Source: Nemertoderma westbladi (lineage: Eukaryota > Xenacoelomorpha > Nemertodermatida > Nemertodermatidae). From it: a stretch of 36,385 nucleotides of DNA. The stretch's first letter is position 1. Every line of letters begins with the position of its first letter. The notes under the pieces were generated by a model. That model did no database searches and was not told the origin of the DNA. It worked only from the letters and a program-made list of their open reading frames with translations. A program made the position numbers and the translations under genes. Below, in pieces: positions 20,382-30,121 of the stretch. The stretch is taken from assembly GCA_032718475.1 (NCBI GenBank), contig JAUCBJ010004947.1, positions 1 through 36,385 on the forward strand, in the 5' to 3' direction.

Positions 20382-23117
20382 ATGAAGGATTTCGTATTCA
20401 AACAATCAAACGTACCAATAATGGGACAGGCGGGGGAAAGAAATGAATGCGTAGTTCGGTCGGGAGATGGCGCTGCATTGGGTGAGGGATCAATTACTGT
20501 GGAGGCGTCAGCGTTTGTTAATGGCAACCAAGAAATACGAAGTCCTGCGGGCGGAGATATCAAGCCAGTGGAAACTGCAGCGACTGATAGCGACAGTGAC
20601 GTCATAGAAATATTCTACCATCCCAGATACAAGAGAGATATTGAGCGCAGAATCGAAGAAACAAAGGAACCACGTTCAGTGACCGTGGATACCCGTTCAG
20701 TGCCCCTGGAACCACGTTCAGTGACCGTGGATACCCGTTCAGTGCCCCTGGAACCACGTTCAGTGACCGTGGATACCCGTTCAGTGCCCCAGGAACCACG
20801 ATCAGTGGCCGTGAATACCCGTTTAGTGCCCCTGGAACCACGTTCAGTGACCGTGGATACCCGTTCAGTGCCCCTGGAACCACGTTCAGTGACCGTGGAT
20901 ACCCGTTCAGTGTCCCTGGAACCACGTTCAGTGACCGTGGATACCCGTTCAGTGCCCCAGGAACCACGATCAGTGGCCGTGAATACCCGTTTAGTGCCCC
21001 TGGAACCACGTTCAGTGACCGTGAATACCCGTTTAGTGCCCCTGGAACCACGTTCCGACCACGTGGAACAAAGTTACGTGCCCCTGGACCCACGTTCCGT
21101 GAACGTTGAACCACGTTCCGAGAACGTTGAACCACGTTCCGAGGACGTTGAACCACGTTCCGAGGACGTTGAACCACGTTCCGATTACGTGGAACAAAGT
21201 TCCGTGCCTCTGGACCCACGTTCCGTGAACGTTGAACCACGTTCCGAGGACGTTGAACCACGTTCCGACTACGTGGAACAAAGTTCCGTGCCCCTGGACC
21301 CACGTTCCGTGGACGTTGAACCACGTTCCGCGCAAGTGGAGCCACGTTCCGTGAAAGTTGAACCACGTTCCGAGGACGTTGAACCACGTTCCGACCACGT
21401 GGAACAAAGTTCCGTGCCCCTGGACCCACGTTCCGTGAACGTTGAACAACGTTCCGAGGACGTTGAACCACGTTCCGACCACGTAGAACAAAGTTCCGTG
21501 CCCCTGGACCCACGTTCCGTGAACGTTGAACCACGTTCCGTGAAATTTGAAACACGTTCCGACCACGTGGAACAAAGTTCCAACCACGTGGTACAACGTT
21601 CCGTGCACGTAAAAGAATCACAGTCTGCACAATTGAGTGTGGATACGCTGGCTAATGATATCACGCCATCCCCAGCAACTCCGGCTAATGCGCAGACATA
21701 CAACCATAGCAACAAAGATAACGCCGAATCACCCAAAAATAACATGACAATTGCTGGCGAATTATTATTCAGAAATGATAATTTGGGGAGCGAATGGAAG
21801 GAAGAAAACAGAGATACCGCAGTGCAAGCGCCTTTACATATAAAAAAGAAACAAGGGGTTGGTTTCTACGAGGTGGAATTAAGCCATCAAAGATGGAGTA
21901 ATCTAGGGTCATCTCAAAACTCTCGTATTAATCGGCGTAATAAAAAAATTAACAAACGCATATCAACCGAAAAAGCGCGCGTCGAATATTATAACAACCG
22001 GAATAATTGGGAAAGGAGATTCGCTAACTACTTGACAGTTTGGCGCTGTTTCAACGGTTGGTGTAGGATGGTGGAGGGGAAAACATCTGTGGCCCGGGTT
22101 CAATGCGAGCGTGCGTTGATGCGTAAAGGCGTGCGGGGGATGCGTGAGCGTATAGAGTACAATAGGGCGGTAACAGCTGCCTTCCAATCGATTACTACAC
22201 TACGACTAGCGAGGAGTTCCTTAACGGTCTGGCGAAACAAACTGAAAGCGCAGCGCGAGTTGAGACTGAGAGTTATATTGGCGGCGTGGCGGAATTTCCA
22301 GTTACACAGGAAGCAACTCAAACTAAGGTGCGTTATAGTTTGGAGGAAACGGTTGAGTAGAGCGATGGGGGTGTGGCGTAGGCGGTATGTAGTGTCGGCG
22401 GGTGAACGGGTAGCTAAGGGGGTCTGTAGACGACGACGGCTGGGACGCGGGTTCGGTACCTGGAGGGAGAGGCTAGTCCACGCGCGGTTGCTAAGGACTC
22501 GGTTGCGCGTAGCAACAGCGGTCAGAACGGAGGTCTTGGCGCGAAGGACCATACGTGTCTGGATGTTTCGCGTTTGGTCGCTCCGGGAATCGAAACGAGT
22601 TTGTTTCCACTCGATTGGCAGACGGTATCTCGGCGAATGGAAGAGGAAAACCGGAATTAAACGTGACGGACGGGAGTCGATAGAGGAAGATGAGATCAGA
22701 CGGGGGCGACTCGCGTTGCACTTCAACAGATGGCGACGAGAAACAAAAATAAAACTGATAGAAATAAAATCAAGAAAAATAAAACTAATGAGACATTTTA
22801 TTAGATGGAAAGATAATTATATTAATAGTAAGACAGACGAAATACATGGAGTGGCTAGAAAGTTAACCAATACAAGTGTTATCAGGACGTGTTTCCGTGT
22901 TTGGAAGAGCTTTTCGAAAAGATCATCCGCCGATATTAGAGCGAGATGGATAGCGGACCGGCTGGTTCTCAGACGGCACCAACTGGTTGGAAACAAATCG
23001 ATTCTTACGAGGATCCTTAAAAGTTTTGAAACAAATCAAAAACCGTTCCGAATATTTCCTTACTGGTTGTTATGGAAACAGTTGGTGGAGCAAAGGCGAC
23101 AAGAACTCACTAATTAA
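20382..23117 (+). CDS. intronless nested gene: Sfi1-like centrin-binding repeat protein with PRSV heptad array
   Basis: An uninterrupted 911-residue frame on the strand opposite PAPSS, wholly inside its intron. Residues 1-95 are unremarkable. Residues about 96-406 are a 7-residue array of the form VEPRSxx (details in the repeat entry). Residues about 410-525 are polar. Residues about 527-911 are strongly basic and helical and carry about twelve aromatic-x-x-W-R/K motifs at 20-35-residue spacing: TVWRCF, TVWRNK, AAWRNF, IVWRKR, GVWRRR, GTWRER, RVWMFR, GEWKRK, NRWRRE, IRWKDN, RVWKSF and LLWKQL. This is the pattern of Sfi1 repeats, each of which binds a centrin in centrosomal filaments; the role is inferred from the motif alone. 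The start codon at 20382 has A at -3. AATAAA follows at 23206. The single exon suggests a retrogene or a taxon-specific gene. The long antisense frames here are shadows of the heptad repeat. Confidence 0.82.
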   Translation: MKDFVFKQSNVPIMGQAGERNECVVRSGDGAALGEGSITVEASAFVNGNQEIRSPAGGDIKPVETAATDSDSDVIEIFYHPRYKRDIERRIEETKEPRSVTVDTRSVPLEPRSVTVDTRSVPLEPRSVTVDTRSVPQEPRSVAVNTRLVPLEPRSVTVDTRSVPLEPRSVTVDTRSVSLEPRSVTVDTRSVPQEPRSVAVNTRLVPLEPRSVTVNTRLVPLEPRSDHVEQSYVPLDPRSVNVEPRSENVEPRSEDVEPRSEDVEPRSDYVEQSSVPLDPRSVNVEPRSEDVEPRSDYVEQSSVPLDPRSVDVEPRSAQVEPRSVKVEPRSEDVEPRSDHVEQSSVPLDPRSVNVEQRSEDVEPRSDHVEQSSVPLDPRSVNVEPRSVKFETRSDHVEQSSNHVVQRSVHVKESQSAQLSVDTLANDITPSPATPANAQTYNHSNKDNAESPKNNMTIAGELLFRNDNLGSEWKEENRDTAVQAPLHIKKKQGVGFYEVELSHQRWSNLGSSQNSRINRRNKKINKRISTEKARVEYYNNRNNWERRFANYLTVWRCFNGWCRMVEGKTSVARVQCERALMRKGVRGMRERIEYNRAVTAAFQSITTLRLARSSLTVWRNKLKAQRELRLRVILAAWRNFQLHRKQLKLRCVIVWRKRLSRAMGVWRRRYVVSAGERVAKGVCRRRRLGRGFGTWRERLVHARLLRTRLRVATAVRTEVLARRTIRVWMFRVWSLRESKRVCFHSIGRRYLGEWKRKTGIKRDGRESIEEDEIRRGRLALHFNRWRRETKIKLIEIKSRKIKLMRHFIRWKDNYINSKTDEIHGVARKLTNTSVIRTCFRVWKSFSKRSSADIRARWIADRLVLRRHQLVGNKSILTRILKSFETNQKPFRIFPYWLLWKQLVEQRRQELTN
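20664..21608 (+). repeat. in-frame 21-bp coding minisatellite
   Basis: About 45 units of 21 bp. The first third is built of 42-bp pairs (EPRSVTVDTRSVPL). The later part is single heptads (VEPRSED, VEPRSVN) with periodic VEQSSVPLDPRSVNVEPRS blocks. Period and substitutions preserve the reading frame without any stop, so the array behaves as coding sequence under constraint. The product is polar, charged and probably disordered. Confidence 0.92.
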
Positions 23118-23205
23118 TGTCCGGATGATCTGACTCATACGTGCCAATCTAAAATCAACACTAACTTTATTAATCAACACACTTACTCACACGAAATAGA
23201 AGTTT

Positions 23206-23211
23206 AATAAA
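23206..23211 (+). terminator. polyadenylation signal of the nested gene
   Basis: AATAAA lies 89 nt after the TAA stop, followed by a T-rich stretch. It is the first canonical hexamer downstream of the gene. Confidence 0.6.
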
Positions 23212-24040
23212 TATATATTTATTGTAGTATTGATTAATTGTATTGATTCAAATGGATTCAGCTGTTTTACAATCTACAAAGCCCCAGTTATACTGGTTGA
23301 GAACCTTATAGCTTTTACTTCATATTACGGAGCCCCAAATAGGATGGATATGAAATCCTCGTTTTTTTTTACTTAGTATACCAAGTCTAAGTAAAAAACT
23401 ACAACATACATACTACATACTAAGTAAAAAAGCGAGGAATTTCCTCTTGGGGGTTGTGAACCATAATATTCTGTTGGTTTGGTAATCTACCAAGCACCAT
23501 CTATAAGAGGAGCTGAGGAGATCATAAATTAAACTGATCTATATTGCGATAGTTCTCTATATACAATGAGGATGTGCACTCTAAGTGGAAGCCTCGATGC
23601 CTCGATTCGCACATACACTAACGGAATGACCATATTTTACGCCACCGCCTTTCCTCCAATTATAAATTTATAAACGTAAACGCGGGGGGTACTGGGGTAG
23701 ACATGCATATTTATATTCCTATCAGTATTGGTACATTCAGTATTGGCATTAGTACCCATTGAGCGTGGTTGGAGAGGAAATTGGCCTTAATTCTCCAAAC
23801 AATGCAAACTTTTCATATTTGAACAGGTATCCGAATACCAGATTTTGAAATCATTATTAAGAGATAATAACGTTCAAACATCGACTGATACTGACAGAAG
23901 GACAATTCCGACTTACTTCGTGACTCGCCCCACGCGCATCCTAGTCATTTACCCGAAGGTTCACACTTTAGATGTAATCCTAAGATCCCCCCCCCCCCCC
24001 CCCCCACCCCCTTCACACTTGGCTATCTTAGTAAACTCAC
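23212..24040. other. PAPSS intron after the nested gene
   Basis: No coding signal. It holds an imperfect inverted repeat (separate entry) and a C19 run at 23987-24005 just before the P-loop exon's donor side. Confidence 0.4.
23351..23454. repeat. imperfect inverted repeat, about 28-bp arms
   Basis: GAAATCCTCG...ACTTAGTAT (23352-23379) pairs with ATACTAAGT...GCGAGGAATTTCC (about 23418-23454), differing in the length of the A/T run. It could be a small hairpin MITE; no target-site duplication was identified. Confidence 0.55.
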
Positions 24041-24155
24041 CTATTGAGACCCTGTCTCACATTGTCGCCATCTAACACATAGGCTGGGATTCCTTTTGCG
24101 ACTAAATATTCCTCTAACGCGAACCCAATAGTTGTTTTTCCTGCGCCGGACAGAC
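24041..24155 (-). CDS. PAPSS: PAPSS exon: APS kinase P-loop
   Basis: 115 nt, acceptor GTCTATAG at 24156-24157 and donor AATAG/GTGAGT at 24040. With the split first codon it reads [20 protein letters not shown], then [27 protein letters not shown] is the Walker A loop of APS kinase. [10 protein letters not shown] is the conserved strand and APS-contact motif. The exon starts in phase 1, matching the exon at 28005-28146 (VWLT-G), and ends in phase 2, matching [12 protein letters not shown]. Confidence 0.97.
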
Positions 24156-24549
24156 CTATAGACAAAGAAAACATGACAGTTAAAATGTCCGTATCACTCA
24201 TCAACCAGCATCAACCACACACACAATGCCCTCGGTATCCCCCCCCCCCCCACACCCCTTCATCAGAAATTATAATAATTTAACTTTTGTTGTAAGCGTT
24301 ATTAAAAATGTCGCGATCCATCTTAAATTATACTATGATTATTTGTAAAATTTGTTGTTTTATTAGTTCCTTACTATTATTCGAGTAGAAAACATGTACA
24401 AAGTGTGCGATAACATAGCTATTTCTCAACAAAAACAGCAGGTGCTGTACGACATGCAACTGGTGCAACGTGGAACATTGGTAATTGTTGGAGTGGACAA
24501 CTTTTCAACAGCTTGTATCACAAGTTTGAAAGCAAAAATACTAATTCTG
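24156..24549. other. PAPSS intron, no gene seen
   Basis: Unique AT-rich sequence with a C13 run at 24239-24251. Confidence 0.4.
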
Positions 24550-24693
24550 ATTCATCCACAGTAATGAGGAGGGAGGTAAAACGATCTAACTCTGTTTCAA
24601 ATTTAGCGCGCTCTCATATCTCTATATGAGAGCGCGCTAAATTTGAAACAGAGTTAGATCGTTTTACCTCCCTCCTCATTACTGTGGATGAAT
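24550..24693. repeat. perfect 70-bp-arm palindrome with 4-nt loop
   Basis: Arms 24550-24619 and 24624-24693 are exact reverse complements with the spacer CTCT. The arms are ordinary sequence (for example TTCATCCACAGTAATGAGG). Pairing stops abruptly at 24549/24694. Confidence 0.97.
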
Positions 24694-24777
24694 ACCTACC
24701 TACCTATTAGACAGTTTACACACTTATCATCATCAACAGAATCACAAACAAGATAAAGTTATCACCCGGGCCACATA

Positions 24778-26897
24778 TTGAAAGCTACGTACATCGTTCT
24801 GGCACAGACTTATCAACCCGACATCATATTGCAGCTACACACATCGTTCTGGCACAGACTTATCAACCCGACATCATATTGCAGCTACACACATCGTTCT
24901 GGCACAGACTTATCAACCCGACATCATATTGCAGCTACACACATCGTTCTGGCACAGACTTATCAACCCGACATCATACTGCAGCTACACACATCGTTCT
25001 GGCACAGACTTATCAACCCGACATCATACTGCAGCTACACACATCGTTCTGGCACAGACTTATCAACCCGACATCATACTGCAGCTACACACATCGTTCT
25101 GGCACAGACTTATCAACCCGACATCATATTGCAGCTACACACATCGTTCTGGCACAGACTTATCAACCCGACATCATACTGCAGCTACACACATCGTTCT
25201 GGCACAGACTCATCAACCCGGCATCATACTGCAGCTACACACATCGTTCTGGCACAGACTTATCAACCCGACATCATATTGCAGCTACACACATCGTTCT
25301 GGCACAGACTTATCAACCCGACATCATACTGCAGCTACACACATCGTTCTGGCACAGACTTATCAACCCGACATCATACTGCAGCTACACACATCGTTCT
25401 GGCACAGACTTATCAACCCGACATCATACTGCAGCTACACACATCGTTCTGGCACAGACTTATCAACCCGACATCATATTGCAGCTACACACATCGTTCT
25501 GGCACAGACTTATCAACCCGACATCATACTGCAGCTACACACATCGTTCTGGCACAGACTTATCAACCCGACTTCATACTGCATCTACACACATCGTTCT
25601 GGCACAGACTCATCAACCCGACATCATACTGCAGCTACACACATCGTTCTGGCACAGACTTATCAACCCGACATCATACTGCAGCTACACACATCGTTCT
25701 GGCACAGACTCATCAACCCGGCATCATACTGCAGCTACGTACATCGTTCTGGCACAGACTCATCAACCCGGCATCATACTGCAGCTACACACATCGTTCT
25801 GGCACAGACTCATCAACCCGGCATCATACTGCAGCTACACACATCGTTCTGGCACAGACTTATCAACCCGACATCATACTGCAGCTACACACAGCGTTCT
25901 GGCACAGACTCATCAACCCGGAATCATACTGTAGCTACACACATCGTTCTGGCACAGACTTATCCACCCGACATCATACTGCAGCTACACACAGCGTTCT
26001 GGCACAGACTCATCAACCCGGCATCATACTCAAGCTACACACATCGTTCTGGCACAGACTTATCAACCCGACATCATACTGCAGCTACACACATCGTTCT
26101 GGCACAGACTTATCAACCCGACATCATACTGTAGCTACACACATCGTTCTGGCACAGACTTATCAACCCGACATCATACTGCAGCTACACACAGCGTTCT
26201 GGCACAGACTCATCAACCCGACATCATACTGCAGCTACACACATCGTTCTGGCACAGACTTATCAACCCGACATCATACTACAGCTACACACAGCGTTCT
26301 GGCACAGACTCATCAACCCGGCATCATACTGCAGCTATACACATCGTTCTGGCACAGACTTATCAACCCGACATCATACTGCAGCTACACACATCGTTCT
26401 GGCACAGACTCATCAACCCGACATCATACTGCAGCTACACACATCGTTCTGGCACAGACGCATCAACCCGACATCACACTGCAGCTACCTGCTACACACA
26501 TCGTTCTGGCACAGACTCATCAACCGGGCATCATACTGCGGCTATACTCATCGTTCTGGCACAGACTCATCAACCCGGCATCATATTGCAGCTACACACA
26601 TCGTTCTGGCACAGACTCATCAACCCGGCATCATACTGCAGCTACACACATCGTTCTGGCACAGACTCATCAACCCGGCATCATACTGCAGCTACACACA
26701 TCGTTCTGGCACAGACTCATCAACCCGGCATCACACTGCAGCTACACACATCGTTCTGGCACAGACTCATCAACCGGGCATCATACTGCAGCTACACACA
26801 TCGTTCTGGCACAGACTCATCAACCGGGCATCATACTGCAGCTACACTCATCGTTCTGGCACAGACTCATCAACCGGGCATCATACTGCAGCTACAC
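24778..26897. repeat. 50-bp minisatellite, about 42 copies
   Basis: The unit contains CGTTCTGGCACAGACTTATC then AACCCGACATCATACTGCAG then CTACACACAT. There is a left-to-right gradient of variants: TATCAACCCGACATC on the left, CATCAACCCGGCATC in the middle and right, and CATCAACCGGGCATC at the right end. One unit near 26484-26497 carries an 8-bp insertion. As 50 is not a multiple of three, 150-bp frame cycles stay open and give a long apparent 713-codon frame, taken here as a repeat artefact. Confidence 0.95.
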
Positions 26898-27124
26898 AAT
26901 CATTGAGACACACAGTTAGTTGCCTAGGCGGTTAATACTACAGTAGTAACCGATGCCGAGGCATGTTGTACTATGGTAGTAAGTAATGGGTGCCAAGGCA
27001 CCAGGTACTACGGTAACATACTTTTAAGGTATTAGTAGCTGTGTACTTAAGTCTGTCTACTGAGGTATTAGGAGCTGATACACCGGCACCATATTGCAGA
27101 CACACAAGATACGTAATGTTGAAC
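26898..27124. other. intron with degenerate repeats
   Basis: Two or three diverged copies of about 40 bp around TACTACAGTAGTAA and TACTATGGTAGTAA (26936-27015). At 27082-27107 a stretch with CCGGCACCATATTGCAG resembles the 50-bp unit's CCGGCATCATACTGCAG. Confidence 0.5.
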
Positions 27125-27286
27125 CTGAAATGCGAAATACCGGAGGCAATCTCTCTTGGCTGTTGCCTCTATGGCAACGAGGGCGTCACAATAATTGTTA
27201 ATATCGAATATTCTCCCAAAACAACTATGTTCTTTAGCCAGCATATTCAATGCAGCCAATACAGCTGGGTGATCTGAAGCAAGTTT
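27125..27286 (-). CDS. possible orphan exon, unknown product
   Basis: On the minus strand a 162-nt open segment lies between a plausible acceptor (GAACTCTAAG) and a donor (TTTCAG/GTTCAA). It would code for KLASDHPAVLAALNMLAKEH, SCFGRIFDINNYCDALVAIE and ATAKRDCLRYFAFQ. The amino-acid composition looks protein-like, but I recognise no family. It is phase 0 at both ends, whereas the flanking PAPSS exons join in phase 1, so it cannot be an ordinary PAPSS exon. It may belong to another nested transcript, be a captured fragment, or be chance. Confidence 0.25.
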
Positions 27287-27344
27287 CTTAGAGTTCAGTA
27301 ATAAACAAATACATACATTAAACATAACAGCCACACACTCACTT

Positions 27345-27999
27345 TTCAGCCACTCATTCACATGTCAGCCACCAGCCCCATACACCTTCCTGTCAGCCAC
27401 TCATTCACATGTCAGCCACTCATTTACATGTCAGCCACCAGCCGCAGCCACACACTCACTGTCTGCCACGCATTCACATATCAGCCACCAGCCACACTCT
27501 CACTGTCTGCCACGCATTCACATGTCAGCTACCAGCCACACACTTACCTGTCAGCCAGTCATTCACATGTCAGCCACCAGCCATACACTCACTGTCTGCC
27601 ACGCATTCACATGTCAGCCACCAGCCACACACTCACTGTCTGCTACGCATTCACATGTCAGCCACCAGCCACACACTCACTGTCTGCCACGCATTCACAT
27701 ATCAGCCACCAGCCACACTCTCACTGTCTGCCACGCATTCACATGTCAGCTACCAGCCACACACTTACCTGTCAGCCAGTCATTCACATGTCAGCCACCA
27801 GCCATACACTCACTGTCTGCCACGCATTCACATGTCAGCCACCAGCCACACACTCACTGTCTGCTACGCATTCACATGTCAGCCACCAGCCACACACTCA
27901 CTGTCTGCCACGCATTCACCCGGCAGCCACCAGCCACGCACTCACCTATCAATCACTAACTCACCTGTGAGAATCACATGCTTACTATTGAACTCAACA
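27345..27999 (-). repeat. 44-bp (2 x 22) minisatellite related to the first PAPSS exon's end plus donor
   Basis: The units alternate TCACATGTCAGCCACCAGCC and ACACTCACTGTCTGCCACGC. A block recurs at 221 bp (CATGTCAGCT at 27521 and 27742). On the minus strand the subunits read GTGTGGCTGACAGGTAAGTG, GGCTGACATGTGAATG and GCAGACAGTGAGTG. All resemble the adjacent exon junction GTGTGGTTGACAGGTGAGTG (exon ends at 28005). The copies nearest the exon (27930-28000) are graded intermediates with clear ACAG/GTGAGT or ATAG/GTGAGT donors. The array begins directly at the exon donor. Confidence 0.8.
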
Positions 28000-28004
28000 C
28001 TCAC

Positions 28005-28146
28005 CTGTCAACCACACAGTGCAGCCCCTGAATGCTTTCTGGCCCATAAGACGGCCTCTCTTCTCTCTGCTAACATGACCCTTTTGGAATGTGACATTGG
28101 TCGCCTTTACTATCTCCTGCGATGTTTTAATACCGTTACCAGCCAT
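28005..28146 (-). CDS. PAPSS: PAPSS first coding exon (N-terminus)
   Basis: 142 nt from an ATG at 28146-28144 to the donor ACAG/GTGAGT at 28004. It reads [20 protein letters not shown], then [19 protein letters not shown] and RGCTVWLT, followed by the first base of a Gly codon. The ATNVTFQ..HVSR.KRG and RGCTVWLTG motifs are diagnostic for the PAPSS N-terminus. The junction to the P-loop exon rebuilds [13 protein letters not shown]. The start MAGNGIK resembles the vertebrate PAPSS2 start MSGIKK, which favours this ATG. Alternatively GCAG/GAGATA inside the exon could serve as an acceptor after a 35701-35718 first exon. Immediately downstream begins the 44-bp array. Confidence 0.93.
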
Positions 28147-28991
28147 TTTACATTTAATAAATTAAAATTATAATGGATTATATAAAGATAAACAATAAAA
28201 CAATAATTAATTAATTACCTAACAATTTCAACAACTAATTAAATTGATTAAACTAATTAAATTGATTTTCAATATGGCAAACGTAGGCATTATATAATTA
28301 CATGTAAATTTATTTATTTATTATATATTTAATTGTGCTAAAAAAGCCAACAGATAAAGTCAGTACCCGGAACGCAGGCCTGGCTACACGGGGAGAAAAG
28401 CGGCTGAGTAGCGGGGAGAAAATTATTGTGTTCAATAAAATAAATAAGCAGATTACTTTCATATTATCAACTAATTCTCAACGAAACTCAGATGTTTACT
28501 ATGTATCTGGGGAGTCTTTTGCAAACGCAATTCTTAATTCTATAAACAAATTGTGGATAATAATATATGAAGAACCGGGTGCAATGTCATGAAATAATCC
28601 GATTCCAAATTGAATAATCCAGGTAACACCGACAGTGCGTTGAAATAGTTTTTTTGTGGCCAATATGCATCGCACGGTCCCATGTCAAGTAATTAATTAA
28701 AACGATTTGAAGAAAATAAGGGGGGGGGGGATCACATCACGATGCATAGCATAATATGCTATGTATATATTATATACAAATGCAATGCATTGGGTGTGGC
28801 CTGGAACAGTTTCCATGAGTGAGTATACTCGATTATATTCTATATAATTTTTTACTTGTATATGTATAAGAAGGAACACAGGTATAATAGAAACATACAT
28901 TACATAGTGATATTATTATACAAGTCTTATATAATCTAGCACTTTATAAAATTACAGTGCTATAAAGTTACAGTATTTCATAGAAACGAGA
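28147..28991. other. intron or 5' region, no gene seen
   Basis: AT-rich. A possible 5' UTR acceptor, GAAATTGTTAG, lies about 80-90 nt upstream of the PAPSS ATG on the minus strand. A G11 run lies at 28720-28730, and a small inverted repeat CATAGCATA/TATGCTATG at about 28745-28763. Confidence 0.35.
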
Positions 28992-29003
28992 ACTGTAATC
29001 CTA

Positions 29004-29283
29004 CTAACTACTACTAGGATCGGCATGCTGCATTGCAGCTGCATTTTTAAGAATGTTGTGCAGGCTTGTCGACAAAATTGCGCCGCCACAACTCCCTATC
29101 ACCCATGACATTTGCTAGATCATCCGCATCTTCAAGGCCAGTGTCCTTTAAGATGCGTCTCAAGAAAGTCATGGGCTGTCCACCATGCTTATTCACTCCA
29201 TGAGGCTGCCAAAGTACAAGATTATGCACTGGCTGGTCCTCACGGCGAAAGCAATGACCTGCAAATAATCCTATGTATGTCCT
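29004..29283 (-). mobile_element. severely 5'-truncated LINE insertion with target-site duplication
   Basis: The minus strand codes for the extreme C-terminus of the LINE family seen at 1-1640: NLVLWQPHGVNKHGGQPMTF, then LRRILKDTGLEDADDLANVM and RRNFVDKPAQHS, then a stop near 29047. The two copies are near-identical over their overlap. After the stop comes a short 3' UTR ending in TAGTAGTAG-like repeats. The insert is flanked by the 12-bp direct repeat ACTGTAATCCTA (28992-29003 and 29284-29295). A short tandem tail instead of poly-A fits RTE-like LINEs. Confidence 0.82.
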
Positions 29284-29295
29284 ACTGTAATCCTA

Positions 29296-29739
29296 TAAAC
29301 TGATAGATTATGTGAGGCTTGATGTTGGCTTGGACTTGGAGTTCTGTATCTGGAAATATTTACTTAAAAGAAAGGTTTTTTAAAAAAATGTAACAAATTT
29401 CACTACTGTAATTTTAAGGTTAGCAAAGTTAGGAGTGGGCTATACGTTATTCTAATTAAATTGTGATTTGGAGATAATTTACGCCGACGAAAATTATTAT
29501 AACATGTTTCACTCACGCATAGCAAAACTTTTTGGTCAGTACTAGATTATTAGTTTTCTAACAAATAATACAAAACACAAAACTATACATGCAAATACAA
29601 AACACAAATACTCGGAAGTATGATCAAGAATGTGATTGGCATTAGTCTTTATTAATTTCGAATTAATTACTTAAAAAACAAACGGTAAAGTCCAATTGAT
29701 GGTGGTTTTAGCGCTACGAAAACACACCGTGAACGTAAT

Positions 29740-29770
<31 letters not shown>

Positions 29771-30121
29771 AGTGGAAATGAGAGGAGGATAATTTGGATG
29801 TTTGTTGTTCGATGGACCATTGGACGCGATTGGGTTCAATGGAATTTACCCAGTCAATAAGAATCGGGTTAAATGGAATTTACCCGGGTCTAACTGTTGC
29901 TCTTGCTACAGTAGTTAGTAAGATAACCAACCAATCACACTCATAGTACAGTACGAGATGCAAAGATGAAGAAGGGCATGCTTGTTGGGTCACATAAGGG
30001 AGAACTTTTCAGACATACAAGACCTGAGTTCAGGTGACACTTTGGTTAGAGCGACGACAGCCACTAAAGGAATGCACCTGAATTAGATCCGGACTTCATA
30101 TCAATCCTGGCTGGCGTTGGC
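29296..30121. other. intron or intergenic, no gene seen
   Basis: AT-rich. It contains a G28 run (29743-29770) and a small direct repeat around AATGGAATTTACCC (about 29837 and 29873). Confidence 0.4.
29743..29770. repeat. poly-G tract (about 28 G)
   Basis: Uninterrupted run; length uncertain in any assembly. It could form a G-quadruplex. Confidence 0.9.

Noticed and set aside
20602-21630. 342-codon antisense frame over the nested gene
   Set aside because: Shadow of the 21-bp coding array; the plus frame alone extends into the W-R repeat domain.
24778-26919. 713-codon plus-strand protein
   Set aside because: All three plus frames are similarly open because of the 50-bp unit; no codon constraint is visible.
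27125-27286. inclusion of this segment as a PAPSS exon
   Set aside because: Phase 0-0, while PAPSS needs phase 1 at this junction; skipping it rebuilds [13 protein letters not shown] exactly.
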